NCBI GenBank assembly: GCA_021325635.1
Contig: JAJPGV010000015.1
Coordinates: forward strand, 114,179-178,178
Source of the DNA: Chloroflexota bacterium
Lineage (GTDB): Bacteria > Chloroflexota > JAJPGV01
Length of the DNA: 64,000 bases
Direction: 5' to 3'
Positions 8,098-21,358 of the stretch are shown piece after piece; the first letter of the stretch is position 1; each line of letters begins with the position of its first letter. Below the pieces are notes generated by a model that had not been told where the DNA came from, did no database searches, and was given only the letters and a program-made list of their open reading frames with translations. A program made the position numbers and the translations under genes.

Positions 8098-9501
8098 ATG
8101 GCTGAAGCAACAGGCCTGCGTTACGCGATACGTGTCGCCGACGGCGGGCTGGCATTAGGCGTCACGATGTCGCTGATTCCGCGCATGGCGTCGACCGAGA
8201 CGCTGGTGGAGATGCTGATCAAAGAGCTCAACGAACGCAAGATCGTGTTCGGCCTGGATCACGTCGCCATCCTGCAGCTGATGCGCGAGCGCACCCTGAA
8301 CGCGGAGGTCATGGTAGCCCACGGCATCCCTATGCGGCGAGGCACGAACGCCGAGATCGAGCTGCTGCGGGTGCCGCCATCGTTCATGTCCATGGCCGGC
8401 GCCGACGGCCGAGTGGACTACAAGAACGTCGAGAACGTGAGTCCCGTAAAGGCCGGAGACGTCATTTCGCGAAAAACACCGGCCGATCCGGGTGAGCCGG
8501 GAATGAACGTTTTCGGCAAGCAGATTCCAGCTCCTCCGGTGAGTGACGCGCAGCACCCAGGCGGGAAGAATACCGTCATCTCGCCCGACGGCCTGGAGAT
8601 GTCGGCCGCCATCGACGGTTTTCTGCGCTGGAATGGCGATCGCATCGACGTCGTGGAGCTGTACGTCGTGATCGGCGACGTTGACCTGCACACCGGCAAC
8701 GTCCGCTACCATGGCGACGTCGAGATCTACGGCAACGTGCAGCCCGGCTTCGAGGTCCTGGCCGGCGGAAACGTCGAAGTGTATGGATCGGTCGACGGCG
8801 GCAGGGTTGTGAGCGAGCGGGGAACCGTGCTGGTTACCCAGGGCGTCATGGGCAGCAGCGAAGGCATGGGCTCCGTCGAGGCCGAGGGCGACGTCACCAT
8901 TGGCCGCGCTCGCTTCGCCAGGCTGCAGAGCAGGAACGGATCGATCACGGCCGCGTACGCGGTCGAGCATTCGGAAATCCGCGCGGCCGGCGACCTCGTG
9001 CTGCAATCGGGCCCAGCCATGAGCTGCGTGGTCGAAGTTGCGGGCAAGGTCGACGTTATGGACGTGACCACCACTCGCAACGGCAGCGCAGCGCCCATCC
9101 CCTGGACCCCGGCCCAGGGCAACAGGCGCCGGCACCTGCGGGTCCTAATGTCGCCGCCGGCCGCGGCGCAAATCAACGTCGGCGCCGATCTGCCCGCGTT
9201 CGACGCTAAGGTCATGGACCTTTCCGCCGGCGGAGCGCGGATCAGGCTGGCGCAGCGTCTGCAGGAAGACGCTCGCTTTCAGATGCAGTTCAAGATCGAT
9301 GGCGTTGAAGGCACGATGTGGATGGAAGCCGAAGTCGTCCGCACCTGCCTGCCCGCCTCGGGCAAGGCGGACCTGGCGAACTCCTACGGCGTGCAATTCG
9401 TCCAAATAGAGCCGGCCGTGCACGAAGCTATCGCCAAGTTCTGCCTCGCCGAGGATCTGAAGCAGCACCGCTTGACCGGACGCGCAGCAGACGGAGATTA
9501 G
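8098..9501 (+). CDS. FapA (DUF342)-like beta-helix protein fused to a PilZ c-di-GMP-binding domain
   Basis: The frame is open from 7801, but that part is antisense to rplS, so I start at the ATG at 8098 (467 residues; an ATG at 8077 is an alternative). Residues ~1-330 look like a FapA/DUF342 protein: an N-terminal part with VSPVKAGDVISRKTPADPGEPGMNVFGK, then repeating short strands such as GDVEIYGNVQPGFEVLAGGNVEVYG and GSVEAEGDVTIG that form a parallel beta-helix. Residues ~342-455 carry both PilZ motifs: an Arg cluster (RRRHLR, 343-348) and DLSAGG (374-379). PilZ domains bind cyclic di-GMP through these two motifs. FapA proteins are cytoplasmic and linked to polymerisation or surface functions. 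The combined role is unknown. No transmembrane segment is present. Confidence 0.8.
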   Translation: MAEATGLRYAIRVADGGLALGVTMSLIPRMASTETLVEMLIKELNERKIVFGLDHVAILQLMRERTLNAEVMVAHGIPMRRGTNAEIELLRVPPSFMSMAGADGRVDYKNVENVSPVKAGDVISRKTPADPGEPGMNVFGKQIPAPPVSDAQHPGGKNTVISPDGLEMSAAIDGFLRWNGDRIDVVELYVVIGDVDLHTGNVRYHGDVEIYGNVQPGFEVLAGGNVEVYGSVDGGRVVSERGTVLVTQGVMGSSEGMGSVEAEGDVTIGRARFARLQSRNGSITAAYAVEHSEIRAAGDLVLQSGPAMSCVVEVAGKVDVMDVTTTRNGSAAPIPWTPAQGNRRRHLRVLMSPPAAAQINVGADLPAFDAKVMDLSAGGARIRLAQRLQEDARFQMQFKIDGVEGTMWMEAEVVRTCLPASGKADLANSYGVQFVQIEPAVHEAIAKFCLAEDLKQHRLTGRAADGD

Positions 9502-9628
9502 CCGGCCGCGGTCCGGGCGGCGCAGCACGAAATTGGCTTTGGCTATGCTGAGGCGCAGAGCATCAGGTGGCCGGCACGCTCACGGCAGTGACGCGGCAAC
9601 TGCGACCCACCGACAACTGGAGGATGTC

Positions 9629-10070
9629 ATGGAGATTCGGTTCGAGCCGTTCTACGGCGACCTCGAGCGCGAGATCGACCGCTACATCGATCACTTCCAG
9701 CGGCAAAAGCGCCCCATGGTGCAGTTCGGACCACGGAAATGGCATCCGCTGGTAGACGTCTTCGAAACCCACGACATGGTGGTCGCCTGTGTGGAGCTGG
9801 CCGGCATCGACCGAGAGCAGCTCGACGTGGTAGTTGAGCCCAAGACGCTGACCGTGAGAGGCGCCCGCGGTGAGGTGTCCGGTCTTCAGCCTACCTCGTA
9901 CCACCTCCTCGAAATCCACCACGGGCCTTTCGAACGGGTGATCGGTCTCCCCGCGACCGTCGCGCCCGAGGATGCCAGCGCGGAGACACGCAATGGGATG
10001 CTGGTGATCCGTATGCCCAAGCAGGCAACACAGCAGATAAACATCAGCGTGAGCGCAGGGGACGCTGCCC

Positions 10071-10081
<11 letters not shown>
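9629..10081 (+). CDS. Hsp20/alpha-crystallin family small heat-shock protein
   Basis: The ATG at 9629 has GGAGG five bases upstream (9619-9623) and gives a 150-residue protein. The alpha-crystallin domain covers roughly residues 40-145: [27 protein letters not shown], then [20 protein letters not shown] and the late [10 protein letters not shown]. Small heat-shock proteins hold unfolding clients without using ATP. The C-terminus lacks a canonical I-x-I anchor, although a QQINISV segment is close to it. The stop overlaps the start of lon by 11 bases, so the two are almost certainly co-translated as a proteostasis pair. No CIRCE or HAIR operator is visible upstream. Confidence 0.9.
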
Positions 10082-12455
<2,374 letters not shown>

Positions 12456-12480
12456 GGGCCCGCCAGGCGGCAACCGGGGC

Positions 12481-13626
12481 TCAGCCGACTGCCGAGTCTC
12501 CTGGATCGAACGGCAGGGCAACGGTGACGACCGTGCCCTTGCCTTCATGACTCACGACGTCGATTCGGCCACCGTGCAGCTCGATGATGTGATGAGCGCC
12601 AGCCAGCCCAATCCCTGATCCGTGGATCGGCCCGACGTTGCTCGCGCGGTAGAACCGCTGGAAGATGTGCGGCAGGTCGGAGGCCGGAATGCCCATGCCA
12701 TGGTCTTCCACCGAGAACGCCGCGAAGTCGCCCTCCGCCGTGTGGTCGCGGCAGGCGGAGACCCGGATTTTCGTGCCTTCAGGACTGTACTTGATGGCAT
12801 TGCTCAGGAGGTTGCCGACGAGCCGTTCGATGCGGCCCAGGTCCCAATTCCCCTCCAGGCTATCAGCCTCGGTCTCCACCACGAGCTCGTGCGAATCGGT
12901 GCTGTGCTGGTAGGCATCCACGGTTCGATACAGCAGGGCCACCAGGTCGAACCTGGATCGCTGCGGGACGAGATCCACGCCTCGCTCGAGATGCATCAGG
13001 TCGATCTGGTCGTCGATAACAGCGCTCATCCGCAGTGCCGCGCGATCCACACGCTGCAGCTGCCGCTCGATGCGCTGAGGATCGACCGGACCCCGGTGGA
13101 GCTGCTCGATCAGCAGCTGGGCGCTGCCTCTGATCAGCATGAGGGCGTTCCTCAAATCGTGCGACGCCAGCGTCGTGAGCGCTTGGTGGATCTCCTCGGA
13201 CCGTTTCCGCCGAGTGACGTCGCGGTAGTACACGGTCAAGCCATAGGGCGCCGGATGGCCGCGCACCTCCAGCCAGGCGTTCCACTCCGGGAAATACTCT
13301 TCGAACTCGACCTCGACTTTGTCACGGATGACGCGCTGGTACTCGGCGTAGCCGCGCGAGCTGAGCAGGTGGGGATAGAGCTCCCACAGCGAAAGGCCGA
13401 TGACGTCATCTCGTGGGCTGCCCATAAGCCGCTCAGCTTGGCGATTGACGTACAGCAGATGCCCCTCCGCGTCCAACGCCAGGAAGGCGTCGGTGATGCT
13501 CTCCAGGATCTCCTCGACAGGGGCGGCGGTGACCCGCCGGTCACGGGATCGTTGAATGGTCGTTGCTCCTCTTTGCGCGGCTCCATTGTGTAACGAGTGC
13601 AGGCGTAACGCTGTGCCGTTAGTCAC
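12481..13626 (-). CDS. PAS-domain sensor histidine kinase, soluble
   Basis: The order is a PAS domain (~33-140, with ITDAFLALDAEGHLLYVNRQAERL), a dimerisation helix with the phospho-acceptor His156 in LASHDLRNAL, and an HATPase_c domain with the N-box at Asn276 (GNLLSNAIKY), VEDHGMGIP and GSGIGLAG. There is no transmembrane segment, so it should sense an intracellular cue such as redox, light or a ligand held by the PAS domain. No response regulator lies next to it, making it an orphan kinase. The start is a GTG with a distant AGGGAG, so the true start may be a little further inside. A short intergenic gap separates it from the divergent LCP gene. Confidence 0.88.
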   Translation of the reverse strand: MTNGTALRLHSLHNGAAQRGATTIQRSRDRRVTAAPVEEILESITDAFLALDAEGHLLYVNRQAERLMGSPRDDVIGLSLWELYPHLLSSRGYAEYQRVIRDKVEVEFEEYFPEWNAWLEVRGHPAPYGLTVYYRDVTRRKRSEEIHQALTTLASHDLRNALMLIRGSAQLLIEQLHRGPVDPQRIERQLQRVDRAALRMSAVIDDQIDLMHLERGVDLVPQRSRFDLVALLYRTVDAYQHSTDSHELVVETEADSLEGNWDLGRIERLVGNLLSNAIKYSPEGTKIRVSACRDHTAEGDFAAFSVEDHGMGIPASDLPHIFQRFYRASNVGPIHGSGIGLAGAHHIIELHGGRIDVVSHEGKGTVVTVALPFDPGDSAVG

Positions 13627-13683
13627 ATCAGCCTACGTCGTAACGCTCCCTGCATGCCGACGTTCTGGACGGTGGCCTCTTGA

Positions 13684-15351
13684 ATGCCCAAGCCGCCTTT
13701 GTTAGAAATAGACTCCAACCCCATGCAACGCCGCCGTAAGCGGAGCGCCAGCAAGCTCAGTCTGATCCTGCTTTCGGTGTTCGTGCTGCTGCTGTCGGCG
13801 GTCGGACTGGCCGCCTTCAAGACCCTGACCTTCGTGAACAGCGTCTCCACGGCCAACCTCAGTGACAACATTCGCAGCATCGTCAGCGCCGTTTCAGCAT
13901 CGCCGAGCGCCAGCTCCACGCCCGCGCAGACTCGAATCAACGTCCTGCTGCTGGGCTATGGCGGCGGCGGACACGACGGGGGCGACCTGACCGATTCGAT
14001 CATGGTCCTCACACTGGACGAGCAGACGAAGCGCACGGCGATGATCTCCGTGCCGCGCGATATCTGGGTCCGCATCCCCAGCGACGGCGATAACGGCGGC
14101 TTCTGGAAAGTGAACACCGCCTACGCCATCGGCATCGACGACCGCTACACCAACAAGAAGCCCGAGTTCAAGGGCGCCGCCGGTGGTGGGAATCTGGCGT
14201 CGTTCGTGGTGGGCTCAATGCTCGGCCTGAAGATCGACTACTGGGTCGCCGTGGACTTCCATGCCTTCAGAAGCACGGTCGACGCGCTGGGTGGCGTCGA
14301 CGTCAACGTCGAGAAGGCTTTCACCGACTACTACTATCCCCGCAACGACAACCCGGACATCGATCCCAGCTGGATGACGATTCATTTCAACGCCGGCATG
14401 CAGCACATGAATGGCGAGAAGGCCATTGAATACGCGCGATCCAGACACTCGCTCGAGGACGGGACCGACTTTGGACGTTCTCGCCGTCAGCAGCTCCTGC
14501 TGCTCGCCATCAAGAACAGGGCGCTGAGCCCCGAGGGCTTGGCCAAGACGTTCGGCATGATGGACGCGCTGTCGCAGGACTTCCGGACGAACATGACCCT
14601 CGGCCAGGTGCGCTCGCTGGCCGACCTGGCCCGGGGAATCGATCCCAGCTCGGTTGAACGCATCTCGCTCGACGACACGAATTTCCTGGCCAACGCGCAA
14701 ACTGGCGACGGGCAGGACGTCCTGGTGCCGCAGGGGAAGAGCTGGCAGCCCATCCGCAACTACGTGGCAAGCGTGCTGCTGGACCCCGCGGTCAAAGCCG
14801 AAGGCGCCACCGTCCAGGTATTCAACGCCACAGCGCAGAACGGCCTGGCAACCTCGAGCACGACGATGCTGAACGACCTGGGCATTCATACCCTCCCGCC
14901 GCAGAGCCTGGACACCGCGCCGAGCTCCGACAACGAGATCCACGATTTCACCCAGGGCCGCTATCGTTCCACCGTGAGCTTCCTGGCCAGCGCCTTCGGG
15001 GCGCGCATTGTCTCCGATGCGCCCAGCGCGACGGAGCAAGCCGACATCACTGTCGTGCTCGGCAAGAGCTATCAGCCGCCCAGCATCGTGGACAGCTTCG
15101 ATCCCTCGGTTTCAGGATTCGGGGTATCACAGGCACCCGCGATCACGGCTGTGGCGGCCAAGCCCGCGGTCACCACCCCCGCAACGGTCGCTGCGCCCGC
15201 GGCGTCCGTCTCGGCTCGCGCATCGGCCGCCCCAACAGCGCGTGCCAGCGCTCCACCGCCGGCCAGCGCTAAACCCAGCGCTTCCGCCAGGAGCCAGCTG
15301 GCTCTGGTAGCCGAAGCCCCCAAGCCCAGTCCGACAGCCAGCAAGCGCTAA
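13684..15351 (+). CDS. LytR-CpsA-Psr (LCP) family protein with C-terminal LytR_C domain
   Basis: The 555-residue protein has a short basic cytoplasmic N-terminus, one transmembrane helix (~24-45) and an extracytoplasmic LCP domain (~85-300). The LCP domain shows NVLLLGYGG, LTDSIMVLTLD, MISVPRDIWV and the arginine-bearing EYARSRHSLEDGTDFGR-type motif. LCP enzymes transfer undecaprenyl-phosphate-linked glycopolymers to the cell wall or other acceptors. A LytR_C domain (~374-465, VQVFNATAQNGLA) follows. The tail from about 497 onwards is a low-complexity Ala/Pro/Ser stretch. An alternative ATG at 13723 would remove 13 residues. GGTGG upstream supports the first ATG. It is probably monocistronic. 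Confidence 0.92.
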   Translation: MPKPPLLEIDSNPMQRRRKRSASKLSLILLSVFVLLLSAVGLAAFKTLTFVNSVSTANLSDNIRSIVSAVSASPSASSTPAQTRINVLLLGYGGGGHDGGDLTDSIMVLTLDEQTKRTAMISVPRDIWVRIPSDGDNGGFWKVNTAYAIGIDDRYTNKKPEFKGAAGGGNLASFVVGSMLGLKIDYWVAVDFHAFRSTVDALGGVDVNVEKAFTDYYYPRNDNPDIDPSWMTIHFNAGMQHMNGEKAIEYARSRHSLEDGTDFGRSRRQQLLLLAIKNRALSPEGLAKTFGMMDALSQDFRTNMTLGQVRSLADLARGIDPSSVERISLDDTNFLANAQTGDGQDVLVPQGKSWQPIRNYVASVLLDPAVKAEGATVQVFNATAQNGLATSSTTMLNDLGIHTLPPQSLDTAPSSDNEIHDFTQGRYRSTVSFLASAFGARIVSDAPSATEQADITVVLGKSYQPPSIVDSFDPSVSGFGVSQAPAITAVAAKPAVTTPATVAAPAASVSARASAAPTARASAPPPASAKPSASARSQLALVAEAPKPSPTASKR

Positions 15352-15394
15352 CGCATCCCAACCGGCTCGCCCATGCCGGCTACGCTAGTGCCGG

Positions 15395-18749
<3,355 letters not shown>

Positions 18750-18763
18750 AGGCTCGGTTTGGA

Positions 18764-19225
18764 TCAGGCTCCGATCGCCGCGATGGCGCGAGCCACGCTG
18801 TCTTCGGGGCTGACCGGTGACTGCACGTCGATCAGCTTGCCCTGCTCGTCGACGACGAAATGGCTGCGGATCATGCCGGTGCGCGTTTCGCCGTTGCGCT
18901 CGTAGGTGCCCCAGGCGCCGTATTGCTCAGCCACTTTGTGTCCTTCATCCACGAGCAAGGTGAAAGGCAGACTGAACTTGGTCTTGAAGGCCTGATGGGA
19001 CTGCTCGTCGTCGGGGCTGATGCCCAGGACAATGGCGCCCTTTTCCGCCACCTTGGCAAAGTTGTCACGGAAGCCGCACGCCTGGATGGTGCAGCCGGGG
19101 GTATCGTCTTTCGGATAGAAGTACACCACGACTCGCTTGCCACGCAGCCCGCTCAGCTTGATGGTGTTCCCTTCGTCTGACGTGAGCTCGAAATCCGGTG
19201 CCTGATCCCCAACTTTCAATGCCAT
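18764..19225 (-). CDS. bcp: Thioredoxin-dependent thiol peroxidase (BCP/PrxQ family)
   Basis: This 153-residue peroxiredoxin reduces hydrogen peroxide and organic hydroperoxides using thioredoxin. The peroxidatic Cys45 and the resolving Cys50 are both present in YPKDDTPGCTIQACGFRD, the pattern of the atypical two-cysteine BCP/PrxQ subgroup. GTYERNGETRTGMIRSHFVVD near the C-terminus is also typical. It is a single cytoplasmic domain with no signal peptide and is monocistronic. A GGAGGC sequence lies shortly upstream of the ATG. Confidence 0.96.
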   Translation of the reverse strand: MALKVGDQAPDFELTSDEGNTIKLSGLRGKRVVVYFYPKDDTPGCTIQACGFRDNFAKVAEKGAIVLGISPDDEQSHQAFKTKFSLPFTLLVDEGHKVAEQYGAWGTYERNGETRTGMIRSHFVVDEQGKLIDVQSPVSPEDSVARAIAAIGA

Positions 19226-19558
19226 TGGTCGCCTCCTAGAGATTCAGCCGGGTGCACTCATTCCCGCGAAACCCCGCGGCTTGCCGCGACGCCGGGATGC
19301 CGGCTGTCTGAGGCGAGTGTACTCCAGCAACCCGTTCATCCCACCGGTATAAGCAGGCGATTTTGCCGGCAGACCAGCCGGGCGGCAAGGGCCGTGGTGA
19401 TACTTCCCGTACGCCAGCCGGGCTTGACGTGAGTGAAGCTCCGCCCCCGCCCAGGCTCTTCTAGTCTTGGTCGGTGTACTCTCTGCTGAGCGGGAGAGGG
19501 GGTGCGGCCCGCGTGCTGGACGCCGACCGCGAACAAACATGAGACCGAGGAGTGAAAT
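19226..19558. other. Intergenic region between divergent bcp and FAH-family genes
   Basis: These 333 bases should hold the promoters of both flanking genes. The FAH gene has a good Shine-Dalgarno sequence (GAGGAG, nine bases or fewer before its ATG). I see no convincing -35/-10 pair, operator or RNA structure. The long minus-strand frame that crosses here is a shadow of the FAH gene. Confidence 0.5.
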
Positions 19559-20578
19559 ATGAAGATCGCTGTCTTCGGACCGGAGCGGCGCGTGGGCATG
19601 TTGGCGGGCGACCAGATCATCGACGTCAATCGAGCGTGCATGAAATATCTGAAGGAGCGGCAAAACGAGCCCCGCGCCTGGGCGCTGGCGGTGGCCATCG
19701 CCCCAGCTGACCTGGGACCGTTCGTGGAAAGCGGCCCTAAAGCGCTGGAATGGGCGGAGAAATCGGTGAACTACCTCCTTCACGAAGCGGGAGACCACAA
19801 GGGCATCACCGGCGCGCAGCTGATCTGGAAGGCCAGCGAAGTGAAGCTCCATCCTCCAAAGCCCGGCTTGGGCACCCGAGTATGCTGCGCCGGTGGCAAC
19901 TACGCCAAGCATCGCGCCGGTGCCGCCAACAATCGCGGGCAGTCGGTCACCGTGGAAGAGATGGCCCAGCGTATCCGAGATGAGGGCAACTGGGGCTTCT
20001 GGAAGGTCAACCACGAAGTCATGGGGCCCGAGGATGACATCCCCTACCCCAGCCGGACCCACTTGCTGGACTACGAAGGCGAAGTCGCCGTCATCATCGG
20101 CAAGCGCGGCCAAGACCTTACGGAAACGCAGGCGCGTGAGGCTATCTGGGGCGTTACGCTGCTCAACGACTGGAGCATTCGCGACGCTAACAACCCGCCT
20201 CGCGCCATGAGCTGGAACCTCAACAAGAACTTCAACGGATCGACCTCAATCGGTCCCTGCATCGTCGTCGGCGAGATCGACCCCCAAAACGTGCCGGTCA
20301 AGACGATGGTCAACGGGCAGCTGCGGCAGGACTACAGCAGCCAGGAGATGATCTTCTCGTTCGCCGACGCCATCACCCACATCTCCAGGGATTTCACGCT
20401 GATTCCGGGGGACATCTTCAGCGCCGGAACAGGCGCGGGCACGGCCATGGACTCCAGCAAGCTGGTGGATGGCAAGCTGCCCCCCGACCTCTTCCTCAAG
20501 CCCGGCGACGTGGTCGAAGTAAGCTCGCCCCTCATCGGAACGCTGCGCAACCGAATCGTGCCCAAGAGCGCCGCCTAG
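19559..20578 (+). CDS. Fumarylacetoacetate hydrolase (FAH) family protein
   Basis: The 339-residue protein has an N-terminal domain starting KIAVFGPERRVGMLAGDQIIDVN and a catalytic FAH fold from about residue 100. That fold has CCAGGNYAKH, LLDYEGEVAVIIGK (metal-binding acidic residues), GVTLLNDWSIRDAN, SIGPCIV and a Gly-rich SAGTGAGTAMDSS. The family includes fumarylacetoacetases, 2-hydroxyhepta-dienedioate isomerases and acylpyruvate hydrolases, which act late in aromatic ring breakdown. Here it lies close to a Rieske oxygenase operon, which fits such a role, but the exact substrate cannot be assigned. A strong hairpin follows the stop. Confidence 0.9.
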   Translation: MKIAVFGPERRVGMLAGDQIIDVNRACMKYLKERQNEPRAWALAVAIAPADLGPFVESGPKALEWAEKSVNYLLHEAGDHKGITGAQLIWKASEVKLHPPKPGLGTRVCCAGGNYAKHRAGAANNRGQSVTVEEMAQRIRDEGNWGFWKVNHEVMGPEDDIPYPSRTHLLDYEGEVAVIIGKRGQDLTETQAREAIWGVTLLNDWSIRDANNPPRAMSWNLNKNFNGSTSIGPCIVVGEIDPQNVPVKTMVNGQLRQDYSSQEMIFSFADAITHISRDFTLIPGDIFSAGTGAGTAMDSSKLVDGKLPPDLFLKPGDVVEVSSPLIGTLRNRIVPKSAA

Positions 20579-20591
20579 TCCTCCGTACAAG

Positions 20592-20623
20592 GAAGAGGGG
20601 CTGCTCCGGGGCAGCCCCTCTTC
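20592..20623. terminator. Strong hairpin between two convergent genes
   Basis: A perfect 13-base stem, GAAGAGGGGCTGC (20592-20604) with its complement (20611-20623), encloses a six-base loop. It sits 13 bases after the FAH stop and 25 bases before the stop of the convergent DUF4389 gene, so it probably terminates both. No T-run follows on either strand, as is common in high-GC genomes. Confidence 0.85.
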
Positions 20624-20647
20624 GGGATTCGGATCCGGCTCGGCGTT

Positions 20648-21259
20648 CTACGCCATCGAGAACGGTGGGTACTTGTCCGTCAACCCGTACAGGTAGCCCG
20701 TTACTCGCGTCGTCCACTGGATGTAGCCGCTGTTGAGCTGATAGCCCCAGCTCGGATATTTGCCCGTGAAGAGCACCGGAATCCAGATGACGAGAGCCGC
20801 AAGCTGGACGACCGCCAGGAGCACGCTGACGATGATGAGATGCGGGATCAAGATCACGATCTTGACCGCGTAGCCCACCACTGGGATCGCCCAGAACCGG
20901 CCACAGTGCTGCGGCGACGGCACGTGAACATCGATAGGGTACGTCTCCCCGCCCTGCATGCCGAAGGGCGGATAGGCGTCGGTCAAACCCATCAAGTAGG
21001 CCCACAGCCGGGCCGACCAACGCAGGTAGCCAGAGATCTGCCGGAGCGCGAAATCGGGATATTCTCCGCCGAACAGGACGGGCACCCACACGCCTAGCTG
21101 AAGGATGGAGATCCAGATGGCCAGGATGTAGAGGATGATGAGATGAGGAATAAGGAAGATCGACCGAACGAATAGGCCCAGCGCCGGGATTGCCCAGAAC
21201 CGCCCCGGAGCGGTGGGCATCTCAATGCTTGCCGAGATGGGGTAGGTAGTCATTTCCAT
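20648..21259 (-). CDS. DUF4389 membrane protein with two tandem copies of the domain
   Basis: The frame opens at a GTG at 21277, but GGAGGG just before the ATG at 21259 marks the start. The 203-residue protein consists of two homologous halves. Each has GRFWAIP, then a hydrophobic segment ending IPHLII, then W-PVLF-G-YP, a Ser-Gly-Tyr segment, a Trp-containing helix and the end motif GLTD-YPPF. Such DUF4389 proteins have several membrane spans and no known function. They are frequent in Actinobacteria and Chloroflexota. It stands between the FAH gene and the minus-strand ABC operon and is separated from the latter by about 100 bases. Confidence 0.85.
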   Translation of the reverse strand: MEMTTYPISASIEMPTAPGRFWAIPALGLFVRSIFLIPHLIILYILAIWISILQLGVWVPVLFGGEYPDFALRQISGYLRWSARLWAYLMGLTDAYPPFGMQGGETYPIDVHVPSPQHCGRFWAIPVVGYAVKIVILIPHLIIVSVLLAVVQLAALVIWIPVLFTGKYPSWGYQLNSGYIQWTTRVTGYLYGLTDKYPPFSMA

Positions 21260-21358
21260 AGCTGTCCCTCCTTTCACCTTCTGATGACGAAGAAGCAGCC
21301 GGTTCTATGACGGGCGCCGGTTAGCCCCTACCGGTATTCGCCCCCGGGGAGCAGCGTC

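Noticed and set aside
19244..20113. A long minus-strand frame as a separate gene
   Set aside because: It is antisense to the FAH-family gene and shows no domain signal, so it is a shadow of GC-rich coding.
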